Counted from the first letter of the stretch, positions 1 to 8,660 are shown. The stretch is 55,203 bases of DNA from UPXZ01 sp964634605 (GCA_964634605.1 CAZWLJ010000019.1:1-55203), one strand, 5' to 3'. Notes: generated by a model not told the origin, from the sequence alone. Program-made: numbers and translations.

Positions 1-2136
1 GCTAAGAGTGTGAACCCGGACAATTTAAGTGTTTATCAGGGTGTTTGGATTGTAAGTATGGACAGATCCTGGACGACAATGAATACCGATTCCAGAAAGG
101 AAATGAATCTTTGTCTTTGGGGTGAACATGGTCAAAGCCGTTTTATGAGCTACAACACTGGTACTGATGCTTTCAATATTCAGGAAAATTATCAGAAACT
201 ATTAGAACGTGGTTTTTCAGGTGGTAACAGGAATCCGGCCAAGTTGCCGACACTTGCTAACACGGGTAACAACTGGGAATTGTCAGGCACAAAAGAACCA
301 TTATCCAGTTTTGGAGGTTTGGCAAGTTTTGTAGCTGAACGTCCTACTGTGCAGGGAAAACTACCGTTCTATACTAATTTTCAGCTTGGCAATGGTGAAC
401 GTTATAACTACAAAGGCAAAAAAACCTTCGGCAACTGGTATAATATGGGAGCGCAGGATTATCAGCCTACTTACCGCTGGCTGGTGTACGAAGCCAATAC
501 TAAAACTGTAAGCACTTCCATCCAACCCGGATACACACATCGCGATGCATATACAGGCGGTTCAGCGCTGGAATTGAAAGGAAATGCAACAACAACAGGA
601 ACTGACATCGTACTTTATCGCGCCGATTTGGAAGTTAGCGGAGCTAATCCTAAGGTAAATGTTGCCGTTAAATCATACAAAGAAGGAACAAATCCTACTG
701 ATCTGTACGTTATTCTGAAAAAGATGGACAATGATACGTGGATTGAAATTCCGGTAGGCAATACAACCGATAAAACCTGGCAGGAAATGACACTGCCAAT
801 GAGTGGAATTTCCACAGGTGATCATATTGAATATATAGGATTACGCGTAAAATCTGCATTAGCTGCACCTTATCAGATGTATGTAGGTAAACTTACCCTT
901 ACCGATGACCGGGAAGTGAAAAATGTGGCTCCGGTTGAAGACCTGATTGTAGAAGTGAAAAGAGAGACTCAAAGCACAATGGCAGTAAAACTCAACTGGA
1001 AAGTTAGTCCGATCGCCGCTTCACAGCGGGCAGTACAAACAGGATTACTGTATAATGACGAAGCCAATGTGGATCATTTCGAAATCATGTATAAAAATGG
1101 TGTTGACGGAAGAATATCTGAAGTGGGACGCACTTCTACCTGGTCTGCGTTTGTAGGAGATATAGTATTTAATGATAAAGAATCTCTGGAATATCCCTAT
1201 ATCGGAGTTCGCTCTGCATCCGTGGATGGCAAAAACTATTCACCGGTTGTCTGGATTCAGGTTCCCCGTGCCGAAGCTTCGCAACTTCCCGTTTTTGAAC
1301 AGGATGGATACTGTGCAACAGAAATGAATCCTGATGCCGAAGGAGCAGCTATTGCCCGCGTTCAACGTTATCTGACTGAAGTGAAAACAACTGGGTTGAC
1401 TGAAAACCTGAATTATACCGCTAGTGCACCTGTGCCCGACGGAACTCAATACCAAAATGCAAAAGACTATTCTTTTACAGCTGCACAGGGTCAGACATTT
1501 GATTTCTTTTTCAAGGCGTTTGATGCAAGTGACGGTTTGAAATGGTGTTTTGCAAAAGCATATATTGACTGGGATAAAAACGGAGATTTCGACGCAATAA
1601 ACGAAATTGTATTTGATTTAGGAACTGTAAGAGCTGGAACTCCCGAATTTCAAACTACAGGTGTTACTAAAGCATTTACTGTACCCGCAAATGCAAATAC
1701 CGGACAAACCCGCATGCGTATTGTTTTCTCCGATGCCTGGTTTACGCATCCCGGTCCCTGCGGACAGACTGCCAAAGGATTTAGTATTGATTTCAGTGTA
1801 AATATTACCGGAACCAATCCTCCTGCAATTGCAGTTGATAAACACGATCAGGGTGTTGCTGATGAGCCCGATCAAGTGCGCGAAGGTGGTTCTGCTGTTG
1901 AAAATGTATTTACAAATCCCGGTGAATTCTCTAAATTCTATCCAAATCCGGTAAAATCATTTGTAAGTTTTGAAAATACAGAACGAATCTGGATTTACAC
2001 CATTGACGGAAAATTAGCTTATACTCAAAAAGGTAACCTGAACAACATTAACGTAAGTACACTTGAAAAAGGAATTTATGTGGTAAAAATGTTGAATAAG
2101 GGAGTAGTTCGCAGTGCAAAAATGCAAAAGAATTAA
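1..2136 (+). CDS. GH85 endo-beta-N-acetylglucosaminidase, C-terminal part (5' partial), T9SS cargo
   Basis: The reading frame is open to the first base of the window, so the start and catalytic centre lie upstream. The visible 711 residues begin inside the GH85 region: the stretch around residues 115-165 (LPFYTNFQLGNGERY, later QDYQPT) is the hallmark of the end of the GH85 barrel. A jelly-roll-like region follows to about 305, an Fn3-like segment about 315-420, a GEVED-type domain about 480-606 (YIDWDKNGDF, RMRIVFSD) and a type IX secretion C-terminal sorting domain about 645-708 (FYPNPVKSFV, then IYVVKM near the end). Family members cleave the chitobiose core of N-glycans. The protein is expected to be exported through the T9SS and anchored or released at the cell surface. 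It lies just upstream of amino-sugar genes on the same strand, with its own terminator at 2199-2233. Confidence 0.88.
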   Translation, partial: AKSVNPDNLSVYQGVWIVSMDRSWTTMNTDSRKEMNLCLWGEHGQSRFMSYNTGTDAFNIQENYQKLLERGFSGGNRNPAKLPTLANTGNNWELSGTKEPLSSFGGLASFVAERPTVQGKLPFYTNFQLGNGERYNYKGKKTFGNWYNMGAQDYQPTYRWLVYEANTKTVSTSIQPGYTHRDAYTGGSALELKGNATTTGTDIVLYRADLEVSGANPKVNVAVKSYKEGTNPTDLYVILKKMDNDTWIEIPVGNTTDKTWQEMTLPMSGISTGDHIEYIGLRVKSALAAPYQMYVGKLTLTDDREVKNVAPVEDLIVEVKRETQSTMAVKLNWKVSPIAASQRAVQTGLLYNDEANVDHFEIMYKNGVDGRISEVGRTSTWSAFVGDIVFNDKESLEYPYIGVRSASVDGKNYSPVVWIQVPRAEASQLPVFEQDGYCATEMNPDAEGAAIARVQRYLTEVKTTGLTENLNYTASAPVPDGTQYQNAKDYSFTAAQGQTFDFFFKAFDASDGLKWCFAKAYIDWDKNGDFDAINEIVFDLGTVRAGTPEFQTTGVTKAFTVPANANTGQTRMRIVFSDAWFTHPGPCGQTAKGFSIDFSVNITGTNPPAIAVDKHDQGVADEPDQVREGGSAVENVFTNPGEFSKFYPNPVKSFVSFENTERIWIYTIDGKLAYTQKGNLNNINVSTLEKGIYVVKMLNKGVVRSAKMQKN

Positions 2137-2198
2137 TTGAAATTAAGTGATTTCTTGAATTGAAGAAGAGTAAAGTTTTATAGAAAACTTTAAAAATT

Positions 2199-2233
2199 AA
2201 AGTGAGTGAGACTTAGGGCTTGCTCACTTTTTT
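2199..2233 (+). terminator. Putative intrinsic terminator after the GH85 gene
   Basis: An 8-bp inverted repeat, AAAGTGAG (2199-2206) with CTCACTTT (2223-2230), is followed by a T run. It sits 60 bases after the stop codon and separates the GH85 gene from the next promoter. Confidence 0.6.
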
Positions 2234-2271
2234 ATTATCCCAACATTCATTAAATCATTTAGTTTGTTTAG

Positions 2272-2302
2272 TTTGATTTGTAAATTAATTTAATTAAATT
2301 TG
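2272..2302 (+). promoter_or_regulatory. Canonical Bacteroidota promoter for the mutarotase gene
   Basis: TTTG at 2272-2275, a 19-base spacer, then TAAATTTG at 2295-2302 match the Bacteroidota -33/-7 consensus (TTTG-N19-TAnnTTTG) exactly. The predicted transcription start near 2309 gives a leader of about 40 bases before the ATG at 2352. Confidence 0.8.
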
Positions 2303-2324
2303 CAGTCAATATTGTCGTCATTAA

Positions 2325-2344
2325 CGAATCTAACCGAATCTAAC
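2325..2344 (+). repeat. Tandem 10-bp direct repeat in the mutarotase 5' UTR
   Basis: CGAATCTAAC occurs twice back to back (2325-2334 and 2335-2344), between the predicted transcription start and the ATG at 2352. It could be a regulator or RNA-binding site, or chance. Confidence 0.5.
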
Positions 2345-2351
2345 CCAAATA

Positions 2352-3569
2352 ATGAAATCTAAAATATTGCTGTTTTTCCTGGTCGTTTTCTTTTCATTCG
2401 GTTGCCGGACGAAAGATAAAATCGACACAGCTCTGATAAAATGGACAGAAGTGGAGAGCATTCCTGCTTCGTTCGGAAGTATTTCAAAAGGAGTTTCTGC
2501 CGCTTTTGTGGGTTTGTTGGATGATAAATTGATAGTAGCCGGAGGATGTAATTTTCCCGATGTGCCGGCTGCTGAAGGCGGAAAGAAAGTTTTTTACAAA
2601 GATATCTTATTATTTGATGGTTATAACTGGACAAAAATCGGTGAATTACCTGAACCATTGGCTTACGGGATATCCATTTCTACAGGTGATGCCATTTATT
2701 TCATCGGAGGGCAGAACATGCGGCCTGCCAGCAGCTTTTATAAACTGAAATACGATGATAATCTGACATTGGAAATTTTACCATCTTTACCTGTAAGTTT
2801 TGATAACGGAGCTGGTGCATTACTTGATAATAAGATAGTCGTTTTTGGAGGAAATCAGGATGGAAAACCTTCATCTGATATGTGGAGTTTTGATGTGAAC
2901 GGAGGTGAAAATTGGGAAAAATTACCTTCATTAGCAGTTGAAGGAGGTTTGGTTCAGCCTGTTGCTGTTTCTCAAAAATTTCTGTTAAGAAAAAAAGAAA
3001 AGAAAACGGAATATTCAAATGTCAGTTTTTCAGTATCTTCACAGCAACTATTGATTTTCGGAGGTTTCTCACCGGCATCCGGCATTCATCCGGCAAAAGT
3101 AAACCAGAAAATTTTCTCATTTGATGAACTGGTCAATAGAGACTGGGATAGTCTGGAAACGAAATTCTCTGAAAATTCAGAGCAGACTTCATTTAGTGGC
3201 GGCGTTGGAGTGGCTTTGGATGATAGCCTGATTTTTTTGTTGGGAGGCGTGAATAAACAAATCTTCGAAGAGGCTTTGAACCGAAACCTGTATTTGTCAA
3301 AAGTTGATGAAAATCAAACAGACAGCATTACACAAAGATTACGTAAAGAAGCATCAGGATACCTGCATCATCCGGCAGCGTGGTACAAATTCAACGACGA
3401 AGTCTGGCTTTATAATTCAGCTTCTGACGAATGGAAATCATTGGGGAAATTTCCACAGTCGGCACTTGCCGGTGCGTCAGTTGTTAAGGGAGATGATTGT
3501 ATTTATTTGGTCAACGGGGAAATTAAGCCGGGCATTCGTACACCCAAAATATGGAAAATCACCTGGTAA
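2352..3569 (+). CDS. Cyclically permuted mutarotase / N-acetylneuraminate epimerase-like kelch lipoprotein
   Basis: This 405-residue protein starts with a lipoprotein signal peptide (hydrophobic segment 5-16, lipobox FSFGC, Cys18), so it should sit on a periplasmic or outer-membrane face. The body is a six-bladed kelch propeller with recurring double-glycine blade signatures (VAGGCNF, FIGGQN, VFGGNQ, IFGGFS, LLGGVN). Overall it matches the Bacteroidota cyclically permuted mutarotase family, related to NanM, which interconverts sialic acid anomers. A canonical promoter lies directly upstream, and the next gene (3671) encodes a NanQ-type anomerase. Substrate is inferred: sialic acid is the best guess, but no sialidase, lyase or transporter is visible here. 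Confidence 0.85.
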   Translation: MKSKILLFFLVVFFSFGCRTKDKIDTALIKWTEVESIPASFGSISKGVSAAFVGLLDDKLIVAGGCNFPDVPAAEGGKKVFYKDILLFDGYNWTKIGELPEPLAYGISISTGDAIYFIGGQNMRPASSFYKLKYDDNLTLEILPSLPVSFDNGAGALLDNKIVVFGGNQDGKPSSDMWSFDVNGGENWEKLPSLAVEGGLVQPVAVSQKFLLRKKEKKTEYSNVSFSVSSQQLLIFGGFSPASGIHPAKVNQKIFSFDELVNRDWDSLETKFSENSEQTSFSGGVGVALDDSLIFLLGGVNKQIFEEALNRNLYLSKVDENQTDSITQRLRKEASGYLHHPAAWYKFNDEVWLYNSASDEWKSLGKFPQSALAGASVVKGDDCIYLVNGEIKPGIRTPKIWKITW

Positions 3570-3670
3570 ATTGTTTCCGGGCGTGTTTTCTGAATATTTT
3601 TTTAAATTCCTTTTTTGTAAAACAAAACAGGAAACGAACTTGTTTATTTCAATAATTACACCCTTATACT

Positions 3671-4120
3671 ATGATTTATTCTACTTTATCACAAAGCAAA
3701 CGCATAGAAAGTTTGCATCCTAAATTCAAAGAGTTATTTGATTTTGTTAAAAGCAACGATTTGCTTAATCGTGAAACAGGAAAAATCGAACTCGACGGAG
3801 ATGTACTTTTCATAAACAACGTCAATCCGACCATGATGAAAGCCGAAGAGCAGGTACTGGAAGTCCATCAGAAATACATCGATGTTCATTTTCCGCTGGA
3901 TAAAGCCGAAATCATCGGAGTAAAGCCTTTGCAGGATTGTGTAAATCAAAAATCGCCCTATGATGAAAAGGACGATTATGCACTTTACAGTGATACACCC
4001 ACCAACTTTATTACTGTGCTTCCCGGCCAATTTGTGATAGTTTATCCGGAAGACGCTCATGCACCCGTTATCGGCGAAGGAAAATTACGTAAATTAATTG
4101 CAAAAGTTAAACTGGATTAA
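3671..4120 (+). CDS. YhcH/YjgK/YiaL (DUF386) family protein, NanQ-like sugar anomerase
   Basis: A 149-residue single-domain cupin-like protein of the usual size for the family. Conserved candidate metal or substrate ligands are visible: E64 and H66 in LEVHQKYID, H73, and H130 in the final strand PEDAHAP. E. coli YhcH (NanQ) is an N-acetylneuraminate anomerase, and relatives sit with other sugar operons. There is no signal peptide, so it is probably cytoplasmic, complementing the exported kelch mutarotase about 100 bases upstream. No terminator was seen between the two genes, so cotranscription is likely. Exact substrate not certain. Confidence 0.85.
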   Translation: MIYSTLSQSKRIESLHPKFKELFDFVKSNDLLNRETGKIELDGDVLFINNVNPTMMKAEEQVLEVHQKYIDVHFPLDKAEIIGVKPLQDCVNQKSPYDEKDDYALYSDTPTNFITVLPGQFVIVYPEDAHAPVIGEGKLRKLIAKVKLD

Positions 4121-4221
4121 TCAGGGCATTGTTTTTTTTATATATCAATCCGGCAGCTTCATACTTCTGCTGGTAAATTTCCATTATAAGAAACATAAAC
4201 AAATAAATAAATGAGATAGTT

Positions 4222-6204
4222 ATGATTTTCGATTTAAGTTCAAAAATTACATTAGAACGTATTCCTACCCGTTACTACCGACCTACTGATCCGGTGGAAG
4301 CAATCAGGCAGACACGATACGAAAAACTGCGGACTGAAATTTATGAAACCGAATCAGAAGGAGCATCGGTTGTAGCCCGCGAAATTGCTGCGCTCATACG
4401 GTCAAAAGCTGATAAGGATCAATCCTGCGTACTGGCAATTCCCGGAGGTTCCACTCCGATGAGTGTTTACAAAGAACTGGTGAGAATGCACCTGCACGAA
4501 GGTCTTTCTTTTAAAAATGTGTACATTTTTAATGTTAATGAGTTTTTCCCGGTTAATCTCAAACAACATTCCAATGGAAAAATCCTGCGCGAATACCTGA
4601 TCAGCAAAGTCGATTTGCCTGAAGATCATTTTTTCACACCCGACGAATCGATTACCCGCGACAATGTATATGAATTCTGTCTGAACTACGAAGCCAAAAT
4701 CGAAGAACTGGGAGGACTGGACTATATCATCGCTTCAATCGGGATGGTAGGAAATCTGGCATACAACGAACCGGGATCTCAGACCGGCTCCACAACCCGC
4801 CTGATGCTTCTGGATGCACAAAGCCGTTCCGATTTACACCATTTTTATCTTTCCTCATCCGATGTGCCCGAGAGCGCTGTCACCATGGGAATTGCAACGT
4901 TTCTTGCAGCCCGCAAAGTGGTATTACTGGTATGGGGAGAAACAAAATCGAACATTCTGAAAGATATCATCGAAGGAAAAGCCGACGATAAAGTTCCTGC
5001 TTCTTTTCTTCAGTTACATAAAAATGCACATGCTGTAGTGGATCTTACGGCCGCACAGCATCTGACACGTATCAGTCATCCCTGGCTGGTAGGTTCCTGC
5101 GAATGGAACGACATGCTCACCAGGCGTGCTATCGTATGGCTCTGTCAGCAAACCGGAAAACCGATTCTGAAGCTTACCAATAAAGATTACAATCAGTACG
5201 GACTGAACGAACTGCTGGCACTCTACGGTTCTGCTTATAATGTTAACATCAAGATATTCAACGACCTGCAACGCACTATTACCGGCTGGCCAGGCGGAAA
5301 ACCCAATGCGGACGACAGCAACCGTCCCGAACGTGCGTTACCTTATCCAAAAAGGGTTATTATTTTCAGTCCGCACCCTGATGATGATGTAATTTCCATG
5401 GGCGGCACTTTTCAGAGACTCGTCGAACAAAATCATGATGTTCATGTTGCTTATCAGACATCCGGAAATATTGCAGTAGGCGACGATGAGGCCATCCGCT
5501 ATCTGGCGCTGATGGGCAATGTGCTCGAACGGTTTGATCCCTCCGATAATATTCTGAAGGAAAAATATCAGGAAATGTATCGGTTCCTTACCGAAGAAAA
5601 GAAACAGGGAGACAGGGATACTATCGATATCCTGTATCTGAAAGGGAGAATACGTCGTGAAGAAGCACGTTCTGCCTGCCGATACAACGGAGTACCGATG
5701 GACCATGTTCATCATCTTGATCTGCCTTTTTACGAAACCGGAAAAATCAAAAAGGGAGATATTTCTGAAAAAGATGTGACTATTATTATTGAATTGCTTC
5801 AATCGGTTAAACCTCACCAGATTTTTGTTGCAGGCGACCTTGCTGATCCGCACGGAACTCACAAGGTATGTCTGGATGCTGCTCTGGCTGCAATTCATGA
5901 ACTGAAAGATGAAGCGTGGATGGATGATTGCCGCGTATGGATGTACCGGGGAGCCTGGGCTGAATGGGAAATTGACCATATTGAAATGGCCGTACCGATT
6001 AGTCCTGAAGAATTGCGCCGTAAACGTAACTCGATACTGAAACACCAGTCGCAGATGGAAAGCGCTCCTTTCCTGGGCAATGACGAAAGACTCTTCTGGC
6101 AACGCGCTGAAGAACGCAATCAGGCAACTGCCAGAATGTACAGTAACCTTGGATTGGCCTCATACGAAGCCATCGAGGCCTTCGTAGAGTACAATAAATT
6201 ATAA
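4222..6204 (+). CDS. Glucosamine-6-phosphate deaminase-like domain fused to PIG-L/LmbE deacetylase domain
   Basis: A 660-residue two-domain cytoplasmic protein. Residues about 40-290 are a NagB/6-phosphogluconolactonase-type fold (PGGSTPMSVY at 74-83). Residues about 378-640 are a PIG-L/LmbE-type metal-dependent deacetylase with the metal motif SPHPDDD (383-389) and a second histidine motif DPHGTH (542-547). The architecture matches the roughly 660-residue Bacteroidales proteins usually annotated nagB. Relative to E. coli NagB, the residues at D72, D141 and H143 are N106, V176 and N178, while the glutamate equivalent to E148 (E183 in NEP) is kept. Deaminase activity is therefore uncertain and the PIG-L half may dominate. 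A deacetylase plus deaminase pair would convert GlcNAc-6-P to Fru-6-P, but that is inference. Confidence 0.85.
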   Translation: MIFDLSSKITLERIPTRYYRPTDPVEAIRQTRYEKLRTEIYETESEGASVVAREIAALIRSKADKDQSCVLAIPGGSTPMSVYKELVRMHLHEGLSFKNVYIFNVNEFFPVNLKQHSNGKILREYLISKVDLPEDHFFTPDESITRDNVYEFCLNYEAKIEELGGLDYIIASIGMVGNLAYNEPGSQTGSTTRLMLLDAQSRSDLHHFYLSSSDVPESAVTMGIATFLAARKVVLLVWGETKSNILKDIIEGKADDKVPASFLQLHKNAHAVVDLTAAQHLTRISHPWLVGSCEWNDMLTRRAIVWLCQQTGKPILKLTNKDYNQYGLNELLALYGSAYNVNIKIFNDLQRTITGWPGGKPNADDSNRPERALPYPKRVIIFSPHPDDDVISMGGTFQRLVEQNHDVHVAYQTSGNIAVGDDEAIRYLALMGNVLERFDPSDNILKEKYQEMYRFLTEEKKQGDRDTIDILYLKGRIRREEARSACRYNGVPMDHVHHLDLPFYETGKIKKGDISEKDVTIIIELLQSVKPHQIFVAGDLADPHGTHKVCLDAALAAIHELKDEAWMDDCRVWMYRGAWAEWEIDHIEMAVPISPEELRRKRNSILKHQSQMESAPFLGNDERLFWQRAEERNQATARMYSNLGLASYEAIEAFVEYNKL

Positions 6205-6224
6205 GTATTATTTCACAACAGGAT

Positions 6225-6261
6225 AAACGCTCATTTCTAAAAGATTTGAGCGTTTTTTTTT
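6225..6261 (+). terminator. Intrinsic terminator after the NagB/PIG-L gene
   Basis: A 9-bp stem, AAACGCTCA (6225-6233) with TGAGCGTTT (6247-6255), runs into nine T residues. It ends the plus-strand glycan locus. Confidence 0.85.
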
Positions 6262-6526
6262 ATGAATTCTGAAAATCAGAAAAGGAGAGAATCTATAGAG
6301 AGTGAAATACAATCTGAAATAGAGCTGCATTCTGTTGCATTAATCTCAAAAAATGATTTGTCAAAATTATTCCGGAAATTTGCATTATTTAACATATATG
6401 TTGCAGCGTTTTGTACTTAAATTTCATCATATAAATAAATGTATGTTTTTTGTTGAAAAACCAGTTAGATCCAAAGCATTTACTCCCATATAATTTTTGT
6501 TTTATAAGTTTGTTTTTAGTTTAAGC
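6262..6526. other. Gap between convergent transcription units, no gene seen
   Basis: About 265 bases of AT-rich sequence lie between the two terminators of the converging glycan locus and nqr operon. No convincing reading frame, RNA or repeat was found in it. Confidence 0.6.
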
Positions 6527-6560
6527 AAAAAGGCTCTGTTCGTGAGAACAGAGCCTTTTT
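6527..6560 (-). terminator. Bidirectional terminator at the end of the nqr operon
   Basis: A perfect 15-bp stem, AAAAAGGCTCTGTTC (6527-6541) with GAACAGAGCCTTTTT (6546-6560), has a 4-base loop and T runs on both strands. It lies 27 bases past the nqrF stop codon. Confidence 0.92.
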
Positions 6561-6587
6561 ATATCTTTTCCGTTTTAGATGAATCTG

Positions 6588-7853
6588 CTATCCAAAATCG
6601 TCAAATCGTAAGTTCTCCCTTGGTACACCCAGATCCCAAAGCATGTTTTCCACTGCTTTTGCCATCGGACCGGGACCGCACATGTAGTATTCTATGTCTT
6701 CAGGAGCGTCGTGTTTACTGAGGTAGGTATCATGTAGTACCTGATGAACAAATCCGGCAGTATATTTAACACCGGCAGCATCAGCAGCAGGATCGGAGCG
6801 GTCGAGCGCCAGGTTGAACGAGAAATTCGGGAATTCTTTTTCCAGTTTCAGGAAATCTTCCATGTAGAATACTTCATTCAGTGCACGTGCTCCGTAATAG
6901 TAAGAAATTTTTCTGTCACGGATTTTCAACGTTTCAAGTAAATGCAGCAAGTGTGAACGGAGCGGGGCCATTCCGGCTCCACCTCCCACGTAAATCATCT
7001 CGTTTTTGGTGTCGAGCACAGGATGGAACTCACCGAAAGGACCCGATACAAGAACTTTATCGCCCGGTTTCAGATTGAAAATATAAGACGATGCGATACC
7101 TGCAGGCACCTTTGCCCAATTGTTGGCTGCCTTATCCCAGGGTGGGGTAGCAATACGCACGTTAAGCATTACAATGTCACCTTCGGCCGGGTGATTGGCC
7201 ATGGAATAGGCGCGCATTGTTTCTTCTGAATTTGAAGCCGTGAGATCCCACATCCTGAATTTATCCCATTCTGCACGGAATCTTTCTTCAACGTCAAATT
7301 CACTGTATTTCAGGTTGTATTTCGGAATGTCAATCTGGATATAACTTCCTGAAACAAAATTCAAATGCTCACCTGCAGGCAGTTTAACTTTGAATTCCTT
7401 GATGAAAGTTGCAACATTATGGTTCGAAACAACTTCGCATTCCCATTTTTTAATATCCAGAATTGAAGGATTAATTTTAATGGATAAGTCATTCTTCACT
7501 TTCACCTGGCAACCGAGGCGCCAGTTGTCTTTAATTTCCTTCCGGTTGAAATGTACAGCTTCGGTCGGCAAAATCTCACCTGCACCTGATTCTACCTGGC
7601 AGCGGCATTCGCCACAAGTGGCACCTCCACCGCATGCTGAAGGCAGGAATATATTGTTGACAGCCAGCGTATTAAGCAGTGTGCTGCCTGCTTCGGTTTT
7701 TACAATCTTGTCATCGTTGATTTTAATGTTTACTTCACCGGACTGAACCAGATAATTTTTAGCAATAATCAGAATTAAAACTAACAATAATATAACGATT
7801 AAAAAAACCGCCAAACTTGATAAAACAGCTGTGGAATTAATAGCTAAAATCAT
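6588..7853 (-). CDS. nqrF: Na+-translocating NADH:quinone oxidoreductase subunit F
   Basis: This 421-residue subunit is the NADH entry point of the Na+-pumping complex. An N-terminal membrane anchor (about 8-32) precedes a plant-type [2Fe-2S] domain with cysteines 74, 80, 83 and 115, an FAD-binding region with RAYSMAN, and an NAD-binding region with GGGAGMAPLRS and CGPGPM. Length is close to the family norm. It is the last gene of the minus-strand nqr operon, separated from nqrE by 155 bases that contain an inverted pair of REP-like palindromes, and followed by a strong terminator. Confidence 0.97.
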   Translation of the reverse strand: MILAINSTAVLSSLAVFLIVILLLVLILIIAKNYLVQSGEVNIKINDDKIVKTEAGSTLLNTLAVNNIFLPSACGGGATCGECRCQVESGAGEILPTEAVHFNRKEIKDNWRLGCQVKVKNDLSIKINPSILDIKKWECEVVSNHNVATFIKEFKVKLPAGEHLNFVSGSYIQIDIPKYNLKYSEFDVEERFRAEWDKFRMWDLTASNSEETMRAYSMANHPAEGDIVMLNVRIATPPWDKAANNWAKVPAGIASSYIFNLKPGDKVLVSGPFGEFHPVLDTKNEMIYVGGGAGMAPLRSHLLHLLETLKIRDRKISYYYGARALNEVFYMEDFLKLEKEFPNFSFNLALDRSDPAADAAGVKYTAGFVHQVLHDTYLSKHDAPEDIEYYMCGPGPMAKAVENMLWDLGVPRENLRFDDFG

Positions 7854-7872
7854 ATTATTTTAAGAATAAGTT

Positions 7873-8005
7873 GCCCCCTAACCCCCCTAAGTGGGAATTT
7901 ATATTGTTAAGGAACTATTTATATTAGAACAGAATTTATTAATTATTTTCATTTAGAACTTTTATCAACTTAGATAATATCTTTCCCCTTTAGGGGGTAG
8001 GGGGC
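7873..8005. repeat. Inverted pair of REP-like GC-rich palindromes in the nqrE-nqrF gap
   Basis: A GC-rich element at 7873-7895 (GCCCCCTAACCCCCCTAAG then TGGG) and an inverted copy at 7982-8005 (minus strand GCCCCCTACCCCCTAAAGG then GG) flank about 85 bases of AT-rich sequence. Each arm is itself partly self-complementary (CCCCTAAAGGGG in the second). The second arm ends three bases beyond the nqrE stop codon. The arrangement resembles paired REP elements or a miniature element mobilised by an IS200-like RAYT transposase. No transposase lies in the window. Confidence 0.7.
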
Positions 8006-8008
8006 TTT

Positions 8009-8626
8009 TTAAATTTTTAATCCCGAGAATGCCAGGAATGCAATACCCATCAGTGCTACAGTGATAAAAGTGATACCTAATCCGCGCAAGGCTTTGGGTA
8101 CGTTGGAATATTCCATTTTCTCGCGTATGGCAGCCAGACCAACAATTGCCAGTAACCAGCCCACACCTGAACCAAGCGCGTAGGATGTAGCTTCGCCGAT
8201 ATTGTTGAAAGCACGCTGCTGCATAAACAGCGAGGCTCCCATTATGGCACAGTTTACAGCAATAAGCGGTAAGAAAATCCCCAGGGAGGCATATAGCGAC
8301 GGGCTGAACTTTTCAACCACCATCTCTACCAGCTGAGTCATGGCTGCAATTACAGCAATGAAAAGAATAAATGCGAGATAACTCAAGTCAAGTGAAGCAA
8401 GTCCGGGGCTTAACCATTTGAGTGCACCTTCTTTCAGAACGTAATTTTCGAGTAAAAAATTGATTGGCAACGTGATACCCAATACAAAAATCACCGCTAA
8501 ACCAAGACCGAGAGAAGTTTTAACATTTTTGGAAACAGCCAGATAGGAGCACATTCCCAAAAAGTAAGCGAAAATCATATTGTCAACAAAGATTGACTTT
8601 ACGAAGATGTTTGCTATATTTTCCAT
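8009..8626 (-). CDS. nqrE: Na+-translocating NADH:quinone oxidoreductase subunit E
   Basis: A 205-residue integral membrane subunit with six hydrophobic segments, related to NqrD and to RnfA. The start MENIANIFVKSIFVDN at 8626 is chosen because it matches the family N-terminus. An upstream in-frame ATG at 8665 would add 13 residues (MAFKVQSSNKKTY) encoded by intergenic heptad-repeat DNA. Conserved elements include MIFAYFLGMCSYLAVSK, which contains one of the cysteines that with NqrD hold an intramembrane iron centre, and GVGWLLAIVGLA near the C-terminus. It follows nqrD by 92 bases. Confidence 0.95.
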   Translation of the reverse strand: MENIANIFVKSIFVDNMIFAYFLGMCSYLAVSKNVKTSLGLGLAVIFVLGITLPINFLLENYVLKEGALKWLSPGLASLDLSYLAFILFIAVIAAMTQLVEMVVEKFSPSLYASLGIFLPLIAVNCAIMGASLFMQQRAFNNIGEATSYALGSGVGWLLAIVGLAAIREKMEYSNVPKALRGLGITFITVALMGIAFLAFSGLKI

Positions 8627-8639
8627 ATAAGTTTTTTTG

Positions 8640-8660
8640 TTTGAACTTTGAACTTTGAAA
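8640..8660. repeat. Heptanucleotide tandem repeat (TTTGAAC x 2.9)
   Basis: TTTGAAC, TTTGAAC, TTTGAAA follow one another in the nqrD-nqrE gap. Similar period-7 stretches occur at 26125-26152, 27679-27692 and 42677-42704. Confidence 0.7.

Noticed and set aside
5338..6102. A 254-codon open frame on the minus strand opposite the NagB/PIG-L gene
   Set aside because: It lies entirely inside a well-supported gene, has no recognisable domain and is the antisense shadow of biased codon use.
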